A DNA stretch of 7,303 nt from Halomonas sp. (GTDB taxonomy: Bacteria > Pseudomonadota > Gammaproteobacteria > Pseudomonadales > Halomonadaceae), in assembly GCA_007129225.1 (NCBI GenBank), contig SKVX01000298.1, positions 1 to 7,303 on the forward strand. Reading direction: 5' to 3'. Shown piece after piece: positions 1 through 5,096 of the stretch (positions are counted from its first letter, which is position 1; every line of letters begins with the position of its first letter). Position numbers and translations under genes: made by a program. The notes below the pieces were generated by a model. It made no database searches, was not told the DNA's origin, and saw only the letters and a program-made list of their open reading frames with translations.

Positions 1-18
1 AGACAAGATGGCGTGCGA

Positions 19-44
19 CCTCGCCGCCCTGCTGGACGGCGAGG
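19..44 (-). other. GC-rich hairpin downstream of urtA, without U-tract
   Basis: CCTCGCCG and CGGCGAGG pair perfectly (19-26 with 37-44) around a 10-base loop, starting 17 bases after the urtA stop. No U run follows. It could be an intercistronic stabilising hairpin between urtA and a downstream gene, or part of an unseen coding region. No start codon with a ribosome binding site is visible in the 61 bases before the edge. Confidence 0.35.
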
Positions 45-61
45 AAATCGGACGATTCGGC

Positions 62-1432
62 TTATTCCGCCAGGGCAGCCTCGGCTTCTTCGGCCGCAGT
101 GCTACCGCCACAGGAGCCGGTGGCGACGTTGAAGTTGCCGCAGCGCATCGGTGCACGCCAGTCCGCGATCAGGTCACGTGACCCGGGCAGGTAGTCGGAC
201 CAGGCGTCGCCAGCCACGGTGGAGGGCGTCTGCCAGACGATGTCGAACTGGCCGTTATCCTGGATCTCACCGATCAGCACCGGCTTGGTGATGTGGTGGT
301 TGGGCATCATTGCCGCGTAGCCACCGGTGAGGTTGGGTACGGTCACGCCGATGATGGCGTCCTTGATGGCGTCGACGTCGGTGGTGCCGGCCTTGCGCAC
401 TGCCTCGGCCCACATGTTGAAGCCGATGTAGTGGGCCTCCATGGGGTCGTTGGTCACCGCCTCCTCGTCGCCGGTGTAGTCGATCCAGGCGTCGATGAAG
501 TCATAGTTGATATCGGTATCGACGCTCATGAAGTAGTTCCATGCCGCCAGGTGACCGACCAGCGGTCCGGTATTGATCCCGGTCAGTTCCTGTTCGCCCA
601 CCGAGAAAGCGAGGACCGGGATATCCGCGGCGTCAACGCCCTGGTTGGCCAGTTCGGTGTAGAAGGGGACGTTGGCATCGCCGTTGATGGTCGAAACCAC
701 TGCCGTCTTCTTGCCCTCACTGCCGAAGCGGCGGATATCCGAGACGATATTCTGCCAGTCGGAGTGACCGAAGGGGGTGTAGTTGACCATGATGTCCTCG
801 TCGGCCACACCGAATTCATCCTTGAGGTAGGCCTCGAGGATACGGTTGGTGGTGCGCGGGAAGACATAGTCGGTCCCGGCCAGCACCCAGCGCTCCACGC
901 CGACCTCATCATGCAGGTAGTTGACGGCGGGAATCGACTGCTGGTTGGGCGCCGCTCCGGTGTAGAAGACGTTCTCGGAGGACTCTTCGCCTTCATACTG
1001 CACCGGATAGAACAGCAGACCGTTGAGCTCCTCAAAGACCGGCAGCACCGCCTTGCGCGAGACCGAGGTCCAGTTGCCGAAGACGACGTCAACCTCGTGC
1101 TGGGCCAACAGCTCCCGGGCGCGCTCGGCAAACAGCGGCCAGTTGGAAGCCGGATCGACCACCACCGCCTCGAGCTGGCGACCCAGCAGGCCGCCCTGCT
1201 CGTTCTGCTGCTCGATCAGCATTTCCACGGTGTCCTTGAGCACCGTCTCGCTGATCGCCATGGTGCCGGAGAGAGAGTGGAGGATACCCACCTTGATCGG
1301 GTCCTCCGCCAGCGCCTGGCTGCTTAGGCCAAGGCTGGCAGTGGTAACCAGTGCGGCGGCCGCCAGCTGCGAAGGCCGAAGATAATGATGGAGATAGGGA
1401 CGGGACAGGACCTTGCGTCGGGATGCGTTCAC
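62..1432 (-). CDS. urtA: urea ABC transporter substrate-binding protein UrtA
   Basis: Periplasmic receptor of a high-affinity urea (or short-chain amide, FmdD-like) ABC transporter, used to scavenge nitrogen. The 456-residue protein begins with GTG behind a strong ribosome binding site. The signal peptide has an unusually long polar start (SRRKVLS at 4-10, hydrophobic core about 22-38, likely cleavage after QALA at 42). The mature protein shows the type I periplasmic fold and UrtA signatures: IKVGILHSLSGTMAISE (46-62), VVFGNWTSVSRKAVLPV (116-132), LLFYPVQYEGEESSENVFY (139-157) and TGAAPNQQSIPAV (158-170). The tail carries two cysteines (C431 and C441) in RCGNFNVATGSCGG and an alanine/glutamate-rich end. 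The stop is TAA. It sits alone behind its own nitrogen-type promoter; permease and ATPase genes would be expected past the left edge. Urea fits best, but other amides cannot be excluded. Confidence 0.93.
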   Translation of the reverse strand: MNASRRKVLSRPYLHHYLRPSQLAAAALVTTASLGLSSQALAEDPIKVGILHSLSGTMAISETVLKDTVEMLIEQQNEQGGLLGRQLEAVVVDPASNWPLFAERARELLAQHEVDVVFGNWTSVSRKAVLPVFEELNGLLFYPVQYEGEESSENVFYTGAAPNQQSIPAVNYLHDEVGVERWVLAGTDYVFPRTTNRILEAYLKDEFGVADEDIMVNYTPFGHSDWQNIVSDIRRFGSEGKKTAVVSTINGDANVPFYTELANQGVDAADIPVLAFSVGEQELTGINTGPLVGHLAAWNYFMSVDTDINYDFIDAWIDYTGDEEAVTNDPMEAHYIGFNMWAEAVRKAGTTDVDAIKDAIIGVTVPNLTGGYAAMMPNHHITKPVLIGEIQDNGQFDIVWQTPSTVAGDAWSDYLPGSRDLIADWRAPMRCGNFNVATGSCGGSTAAEEAEAALAE

Positions 1433-1438
1433 TTGTCA

Positions 1439-1444
1439 CTCCTT
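1439..1444 (-). promoter_or_regulatory. strong ribosome binding site of urtA, fixing a GTG start
   Basis: AAGGAG on the minus strand, with 6 bases to the GTG at 1432-1430. There is no competing ATG with a comparable site nearby. Confidence 0.85.
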
Positions 1445-1446
1445 GC

Positions 1447-1464
1447 ACCTTCCTGCGGGAAGGT
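1447..1464 (-). other. leader hairpin just upstream of the urtA ribosome binding site
   Basis: ACCTTCC and GGAAGGT form 7 perfect pairs (1447-1453 with 1458-1464) around a 4-base loop. In the transcript the stem ends two bases before the AAGGAG ribosome binding site. It could hold the binding site in an exposed position, stabilise the 5' end or serve as a regulatory target. Confidence 0.6.
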
Positions 1465-1471
1465 TTCATTG

Positions 1472-1523
1472 TGATGGCATCGCATCGGAGTCGAAGTACC
1501 GCCGATGCGGGTCTCAGCCATCA
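1472..1523 (-). other. nested inverted repeat at the start of the urtA leader
   Basis: The inner stem is 8 perfect pairs (1481-1488 with 1502-1509) around a 13-base loop. An outer stem of 7 perfect pairs (1472-1478 with 1517-1523) surrounds it, with an asymmetric internal loop of 2 and 7 bases. The inner hairpin lies wholly inside the predicted sigma-54 transcript. Most of the 5' strand of the outer stem lies at or before the predicted start (near 1518), so it would form only in a longer transcript or act as a DNA dyad. No U-tract follows. Confidence 0.55.
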
Positions 1524-1528
1524 GTCTT

Positions 1529-1544
1529 TGCAAGGCCTGCGCCA
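1529..1544 (-). promoter_or_regulatory. sigma-54 (RpoN) -24/-12 promoter of urtA
   Basis: The minus strand reads TGGCGCAGGCCTTGCA. Against TGGCACG-N4-TTGCW it keeps TGGC, the C at the sixth position and the whole TTGCA, with the obligatory GG-N10-GC spacing exact; only two fixed positions differ. The predicted start lies about 12 bases further, near 1518, which gives a leader of roughly 86 bases. The two NtrC-type dyads upstream make the assignment much firmer than the match alone. Confidence 0.78.
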
Positions 1545-1560
1545 CCCTCTCGCAAGAACC

Positions 1561-1587
1561 GATAAATTTTTTATTTTCAATGAGGTG
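1561..1587. promoter_or_regulatory. AT-rich tract with IHF-like site between enhancer and promoter
   Basis: Positions 1561-1580 are 18 of 20 A/T, a sharp contrast to the surrounding DNA. On the plus strand TTTCAATGAGGTG (1575-1587) matches the IHF core WATCAANNNNTTR at all but two fixed positions and has a T-tract on its upstream side, as strong IHF sites do. Centred about 60 bases before the predicted start, it is where IHF usually bends DNA to bring NtrC to sigma-54 polymerase. It could instead be simply an intrinsically bent tract. Confidence 0.4.
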
Positions 1588-1620
1588 GGATCGACCATTT
1601 AGGCCAATGAAATGCTTCAC

Positions 1621-1637
1621 GGCACCGGCATGGTGCA
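1621..1637. promoter_or_regulatory. proximal NtrC-type enhancer site of urtA
   Basis: GGCACCGGCATGGTGCA (plus strand) matches TGCACC-N5-GGTGCA at 11 of 12 positions. Its centre (1629) is about 111 bases upstream of the predicted start and 44 bases (about four helical turns) from the distal site. The same-face spacing of two dyads is what cooperative NtrC binding requires. Confidence 0.75.
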
Positions 1638-1645
1638 GCAAAACT

Positions 1646-1660
1646 GCCTCGCCTCGCCTC
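1646..1660. repeat. three tandem GCCTC units between the two NtrC sites
   Basis: Perfect (GCCTC)x3 fills more than half of the 27 bases between the two NtrC-type sites. A change by one unit would move the sites by 5 bp, about half a helical turn. Confidence 0.8.
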
Positions 1661-1664
1661 ACCC

Positions 1665-1681
1665 TGCACCGTTGGCGTGCA
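1665..1681. promoter_or_regulatory. distal NtrC-type enhancer site of urtA
   Basis: TGCACCGTTGGCGTGCA matches the NtrC dyad TGCACC-N5-GGTGCA at 11 of 12 positions. Its centre (1673) is about 155 bases upstream of the predicted sigma-54 start. It lies 8 bases beyond the T-tract of the tctA terminator. Confidence 0.75.
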
Positions 1682-1689
1682 CGGCGAAC

Positions 1690-1719
1690 AAAAAAAAGGC
1701 GCCGGTCTGCACCGGCACC
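1690..1719 (-). terminator. intrinsic terminator of the tctCBA operon
   Basis: On the minus strand a GC-rich hairpin (6 perfect pairs 1701-1706 with 1711-1716, a 4-base loop, one mismatch and two more G-C pairs) is followed directly by eight T (1697-1690). It starts 27 bases after the tctA stop. It should separate tctCBA transcription from urtA regulation. Confidence 0.92.
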
Positions 1720-1745
1720 CCAAGGACGAAAAACGTTACGATCGA

Positions 1746-3245
1746 TCAGGCGCGCGCGCGGCGAACCCTTGCCAGGCCCTGCTTCACCACCGGCAGCAGC
1801 AGCGACAGCGCGGCGATGATCAGCAGCCACATGGAAATCGGCTTGTCGATGAAGATCATCCAGTCGCCACCCGAGATCTGCAGTGCCCGACGCATGGACT
1901 CCTCCATGATGGCACCGAGGATCAGTGCCAGGATCAGCGGCGCCGCCGGGAAGCCGAACAGGCGCATGCCCAAGCCCAGCAGGCCGAATCCCAGCAGCAG
2001 AAGCAGGTCGAAGACGCTGAAGCTCATGCCGTACACCCCCACCATGCAGAAGATCAGGATCAGCGCCAGCAGCAGCGGGCGCGGCATCTCGAGGATCTTG
2101 GCGATATAGGGAATTAGCGGCAGGTTGAGTACCAGCAGGAAGATGTTGCCGATGTACATGCTGGCGATGACGCCCCAGAACACGTCGGGACGGTCCACCA
2201 GCATGGCCGGACCCGGGCTGACGCCCATGACCAGCAGCGCGCCCAGCAAGACCGCCGTGGTGCCGGAACCAGGCACGCCCAGCGTCAGCAGCGGCACGAA
2301 GGAACCGGTACAGGCGGCATTGTTGGCCGCCTCGGGAGCCGCCACGCCCTTGATATTGCCCTTGCCGAAGGTATCCCCATCCTTGGCCAGGCGCTTCTCC
2401 ATGCTGTAGCCGAGAAAGGAACCAATAGTGGCACCGGCCCCCGGCAATACGCCCGTGAAGAAGCCGAGTACGGAGCTTCGGGCAATGGGGGGTGCAATCT
2501 CGCGAACCTCGCTGCGGGTCAGCTTCAAGGAACCGATGGCATTACGCGGCTGCTCCTTGCCGCCGCCACCGCGCAGAAGCATATAGAACACTTCGGCCAG
2601 GGCGAATATCCCCAGCGCCACCACCAGGAAATCGATGCCGTCCAGCAGGTGGGCCGTGCCGAAAGTGAAGCGCTCGGTGCCGGTCTGCAGGTCGATACCC
2701 ATGATCGAGATCATCACCCCGATCACGGCGGCGATCAGCCCCTTGACCAGCGACTTGTCGGAGAGCGATACCACCGCGGTGAGGCCCAGCACCATCAGCG
2801 AGAAGTACTCGGCCGGGCCGAAGCTGACCGCGACCTTCGACAGCATCGGCGCCACCAGCATCAGGAAGACGATGGAGATGGTGCCGCCGACGAAGGAGGC
2901 GTAGGCGGCGATGGCCAGCGCCTTGCCCGCCAGCCCCTGTTTGGCCATGGGATAGCCGTCGAAAGAGGTCGCCACGGTGCCGGCGACACCGGGGGCATTG
3001 AGCAGGATCGACGAACTCGAGCCACCGAAGATGGCGCCGTAGTAGACGCCCGCCATGAGGATCAGACCGGACGAGGGCTCCATGGCGAAGGTGATCGGGA
3101 TCATCAGGGCCAGGGCGCTGATCGGCCCCAGGCCAGGGAGCATGCCGATCACGGTGCCGGCAAAGACCCCGCCGAAGACGTAGGCGATGTTCATCGGCTC
3201 CAGCGCGATACCGAAGCCGTACATCAGGTTATTCAGCGATTCCAT
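1746..3245 (-). CDS. tctA: TctA-family large permease subunit of tripartite tricarboxylate transporter
   Basis: Large membrane subunit that forms the transport path for the carboxylate delivered by TctC, probably driven by an ion gradient as in other members. The 499 residues match the family length of about 500, with 10 to 12 hydrophobic segments. Two related halves each carry the glycine/proline signatures of the family: MLPGLGPISALALMIP and APGVAGTVATSFDGYP in the first, and VLPGAGATIGSFLGY and TLGVPGSGTTAVLLGALL in the second. The ATG at 3245 has GGAG 6 bases upstream. The C-terminus is short and basic (about the last 8 residues). It is the last gene of the operon, followed by a strong terminator. 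Confidence 0.96.
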   Translation of the reverse strand: MESLNNLMYGFGIALEPMNIAYVFGGVFAGTVIGMLPGLGPISALALMIPITFAMEPSSGLILMAGVYYGAIFGGSSSSILLNAPGVAGTVATSFDGYPMAKQGLAGKALAIAAYASFVGGTISIVFLMLVAPMLSKVAVSFGPAEYFSLMVLGLTAVVSLSDKSLVKGLIAAVIGVMISIMGIDLQTGTERFTFGTAHLLDGIDFLVVALGIFALAEVFYMLLRGGGGKEQPRNAIGSLKLTRSEVREIAPPIARSSVLGFFTGVLPGAGATIGSFLGYSMEKRLAKDGDTFGKGNIKGVAAPEAANNAACTGSFVPLLTLGVPGSGTTAVLLGALLVMGVSPGPAMLVDRPDVFWGVIASMYIGNIFLLVLNLPLIPYIAKILEMPRPLLLALILIFCMVGVYGMSFSVFDLLLLLGFGLLGLGMRLFGFPAAPLILALILGAIMEESMRRALQISGGDWMIFIDKPISMWLLIIAALSLLLPVVKQGLARVRRARA

Positions 3246-3264
3246 AGGAGACTCCGGGCCGTGG

Positions 3265-3747
3265 TCAGAGCGGCAGCAAGCCGGTGGGCAGATAGACGCC
3301 CATGATCCGGGTCATGGTCAGGTAGAGCGTCAACACGACACCCAGCGAGGTGGCCAGGTTGACCCCATGGCGGCGATAGCCGTAGTACCAGGCCAGCCCG
3401 AATACCAGCGAGACGGAGGCCAGCACGAAGCCAACCGGCACCAGCAGCAGCGCGTAGGCCACGATGGCCAGCGTGGTCACGATGACCCGCGACCAGGGCC
3501 TCAGCAGCAACGGGCCGCTCTGCTCGTCGGGGTCCAGTTCCTCGGGTACGTCCTGCGCTCCGGGCTTCTCCAGGAACAGCAGCAGTGACAGGCCCAACAG
3601 GATGAAGCCCAGCACCTTGGGAAACATGTCGGAATCGATCGGCCTTGGCAGCGGAAAGGGACGAATCTGCCAGGCCATGGCCAGGTAGCCTACCGCGAGC
3701 GCGGCCAGGACCAGTGCAATGATCTGGTTGGAATTGAGTCGAGTCAT
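3265..3747 (-). CDS. tctB: TctB-family small membrane subunit of tripartite tricarboxylate transporter
   Basis: Small integral membrane subunit that pairs with TctA in the inner membrane. The 160-residue length is usual for the family. Four hydrophobic segments are visible at about 8-26, 43-60, 86-118 (possibly two helices separated by the VPVGF turn) and 130-148, with a polar acidic loop (about 62-80, AQDVPEELDPDEQ) between the two halves. The ATG at 3747 has GAGG 7 bases upstream. It lies between tctC (93-base gap holding a hairpin) and tctA (19-base gap), the standard order. TctB sequences are poorly conserved, so the call rests on size, membrane topology and position as well as similarity. 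Confidence 0.88.
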   Translation of the reverse strand: MTRLNSNQIIALVLAALAVGYLAMAWQIRPFPLPRPIDSDMFPKVLGFILLGLSLLLFLEKPGAQDVPEELDPDEQSGPLLLRPWSRVIVTTLAIVAYALLLVPVGFVLASVSLVFGLAWYYGYRRHGVNLATSLGVVLTLYLTMTRIMGVYLPTGLLPL

Positions 3748-3794
3748 GGCAGGACCTCGAGCCTGAGGAGCTCAAGCAATACAGTAGGTACGAA

Positions 3795-3819
3795 CGAGAG
3801 CCCCGTTGCGGGGCCCTCG
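3795..3819 (-). other. intercistronic hairpin after tctC, without U-tract
   Basis: An 11-bp stem (3795-3805 with 3809-3819) closes a 3-base loop, 21 bases after the tctC stop. The single plus-strand mismatch (A3799/C3815) becomes a G-U wobble in the minus-strand transcript, which supports an RNA role in that direction. No run of U follows, so it is unlikely to be a full terminator. Such hairpins often protect the upstream message from 3' decay or cause partial termination, giving more binding protein than membrane subunits. Confidence 0.6.
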
Positions 3820-3840
3820 CCGACGATGGCTCGCGACGGC

Positions 3841-4842
3841 TTACTCGCCGAGCAGGCCGAGTTCGCTCAGCACTTCGCTGAAGAGCGCCTGCTGTGCATC
3901 GAGGAATTCACCGAACTCTTCGCTGGTCTGGTAGGCGTCGAGCCAGCCCAGCTGGTCACGGGCATCCTGCCAGCCTTCGGTCTCCTGCATGCGGGCAAAC
4001 AGGTCCTCATAGTAAGCCACCGCTTCGGCCGGCATGTCCGGGGCACCCATCACGCCACGCCAGATATCGAAGGTGTAATCGATGCCCTGCTCCTGGTAGG
4101 TGGGAATGTCGGCCAGGACACCGCCCATGCGCTGGGGAGCCGAGACGCCCAGCGCCCTGACGTCGCTGCCCTCACCCAACTGACCGGAGGCTTCGCCGGC
4201 GCCGGTGATGACCGCCTCCACGTGGCCGCCCATCAGGCTGGTCATCGCTTCACCGCCACCGGAGAAGGGAATGTAGTTGATCTCTGCCGCATTCAGGCCC
4301 GCAGCCGATGCCAGGCCGGCAATGGAGATATGGTCCATGGAGCCCGGCGCACTGCCTCCACCGATGCTCAGGCCCGGATTTTCCTCGACAGCCGCAAACA
4401 GTTCGTTGAGATCCTGATACTCGGAATCCTGCGCCACCAGCACGATGGAGTAGTCGGTGATCAGACGGGCGATCGGTGTGAAGTCGGTATGGTCGTGGCG
4501 CGAGGTGCCGGCCAGCGGCACCAGGATGATCGGCGGGCTGGTGGCGAACAGCTTGTGCGGATTGCCGCTGTCGCGGGCGATCTGGGCCCAGGCGACGGCA
4601 CCACCGCCACCCGGCACGTTGATGGCGGCGAAATTCTGGTCCGCCAGGCCCTCTTGCTGGATCACCCGCGAGGTGGTGCGCACCAGGGTATCCCAACCAC
4701 CGCCCGGGTTGGCCGGCGCGATGAATTCGATGGAGCGGGTCGGGGTCCATTCATCGGCGCTGACGGTAGTCGTTGCACCGACGACAGCAGCCAGTGGAAG
4801 GGCCATCAGCGTCAGGCGCTTGAGGGATAGCTTGGTAGTCAT
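3841..4842 (-). CDS. tctC: TctC-family periplasmic substrate-binding protein of a tripartite tricarboxylate transporter
   Basis: Soluble periplasmic receptor that captures a carboxylate and delivers it to the TctAB membrane complex. The 333-residue protein starts with a Sec signal peptide (hydrophobic core about 10-25, likely cleavage after VSA at residue 29). The mature part opens with the family signature around PANPGGGWD (residues 39-47), which forms part of the ligand pocket, and continues with the glycine-rich loops PGGGG and GGGSAPGS typical of Bug/TctC proteins. The ATG at 4842 was chosen because GGAG sits 6 bases before it and the signal peptide begins there properly. An in-frame ATG at 4884 would add 14 hydrophilic residues and has no good ribosome binding site. 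This is the first gene of the tctCBA operon. Bug proteins bind many carboxylates (citrate, tartrate, aromatic acids and others), so the ligand is undetermined. Confidence 0.92.
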   Translation of the reverse strand: MTTKLSLKRLTLMALPLAAVVGATTTVSADEWTPTRSIEFIAPANPGGGWDTLVRTTSRVIQQEGLADQNFAAINVPGGGGAVAWAQIARDSGNPHKLFATSPPIILVPLAGTSRHDHTDFTPIARLITDYSIVLVAQDSEYQDLNELFAAVEENPGLSIGGGSAPGSMDHISIAGLASAAGLNAAEINYIPFSGGGEAMTSLMGGHVEAVITGAGEASGQLGEGSDVRALGVSAPQRMGGVLADIPTYQEQGIDYTFDIWRGVMGAPDMPAEAVAYYEDLFARMQETEGWQDARDQLGWLDAYQTSEEFGEFLDAQQALFSEVLSELGLLGE

Positions 4843-4910
4843 GGCGTTCTCCGGATTCAGCATCTTGTTCTGTGATCGTTGCATGATCGCCCTTAGGCGC
4901 TACGACACGA

Positions 4911-4939
4911 ACGTTAGAAGAGCGCCGCCACTGCCACAA
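4911..4939 (-). promoter_or_regulatory. weak candidate sigma-70 promoter of tctCBA
   Basis: Reading the minus strand, TTGTGG (4939-4934) and TAACGT (4916-4911) are separated by exactly 17 bases. Each matches the sigma-70 hexamers at only three of six positions. A weak promoter below an AT-rich region fits an activator-dependent gene, but a match of this quality can also arise by chance. Confidence 0.25.
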
Positions 4940-4975
4940 GCTTCTGAACATAAACGACAAATAGTCCTTTAAACA

Positions 4976-4993
4976 CATTCTGTCCATTCTGTT
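4976..4993. promoter_or_regulatory. 9-bp tandem repeat, candidate operator upstream of tctC
   Basis: Two adjacent copies, CATTCTGTC and CATTCTGTT (plus strand), lie about 135 bases before the tctC start and about 40 bases before the best -35 candidate. Next to them is an AT-rich stretch (about 4941-4980), which stands out in otherwise GC-rich DNA. CitB-family regulators are known to bind AT-rich, directly repeated sites, so this is a reasonable candidate for the binding site of the adjacent response regulator. The assignment is inference; no consensus for this regulator was available. Confidence 0.3.
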
Positions 4994-5070
4994 CACGGGC
5001 TCCCTCGCATCCGCCCTGCCCCCTTGTCACCATCGGCCCCGACTCCCTGCCGGCCACCCGCTTCAACGAC

Positions 5071-5096
5071 TCTCTTCGACTGCTCTCTTCGACTAC
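5071..5096. repeat. 13-bp tandem duplication across the response-regulator stop codon
   Basis: TCTCTTCGACTGC (5071-5083) is followed at once by TCTCTTCGACTAC (5084-5096), 12 of 13 bases identical. A third, degenerate copy of the CTTCRACGAC type precedes them at 5061-5070. The TAG stop (5093-5095) lies in the copy at 5084-5096. It looks like a slippage duplication at the 3' end of the gene. Confidence 0.7.

Noticed and set aside
1..61. Possible end or start of a neighbouring gene at the left edge
   Set aside because: Open frames exist on both strands, but 61 bases are too few to choose one, and no start codon with a ribosome binding site is visible.
293..1327. 344-codon plus-strand open frame opposite urtA
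   Set aside because: It is antisense to a gene with clear family motifs. Its His/Gly/Val-rich composition is typical of the mirror frame in GC-rich DNA, and it has no ribosome binding site or recognisable domain.
1447..1545. Known riboswitch class (TPP, glycine or guanidine-I) in the urtA leader
   Set aside because: GGCTGAGA and GCGAGAG fragments recall TPP and glycine elements, but the remaining conserved blocks and their helix arrangement are missing. Much of the stretch is explained by the sigma-54 promoter.
1750..1761. Alternating CG run at the 3' end of tctA
   Set aside because: It simply encodes the basic RRARA tail in a GC-rich genome; it is too short to argue for special DNA structure.
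3826..4830. 334-codon plus-strand open frame opposite tctC
   Set aside because: Antisense shadow of tctC in GC-rich DNA; no recognisable protein motifs. Its first codons lie in the tctC-tctB hairpin region.
4843..4884. Upstream ATG at 4884 as the tctC start
   Set aside because: It would put 14 polar residues before a normal signal peptide and lacks a ribosome binding site, whereas the ATG at 4842 has GGAG at good spacing.
4873..4889. TGATCG direct repeats 11 bp apart, also resembling half a CRP site
   Set aside because: The second half does not match the CRP consensus, the repeat is short, and it lies in the tctC leader with nothing else to support a binding site.
4921..4936. Sigma-54-like TGGCA...GC element upstream of tctC (minus strand)
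   Set aside because: The GG-N10-GC spacing is met, but the TT of TTGC is replaced by GC and no NtrC-type or other enhancer dyad is seen. The linked regulator lacks the AAA+ domain needed for sigma-54.
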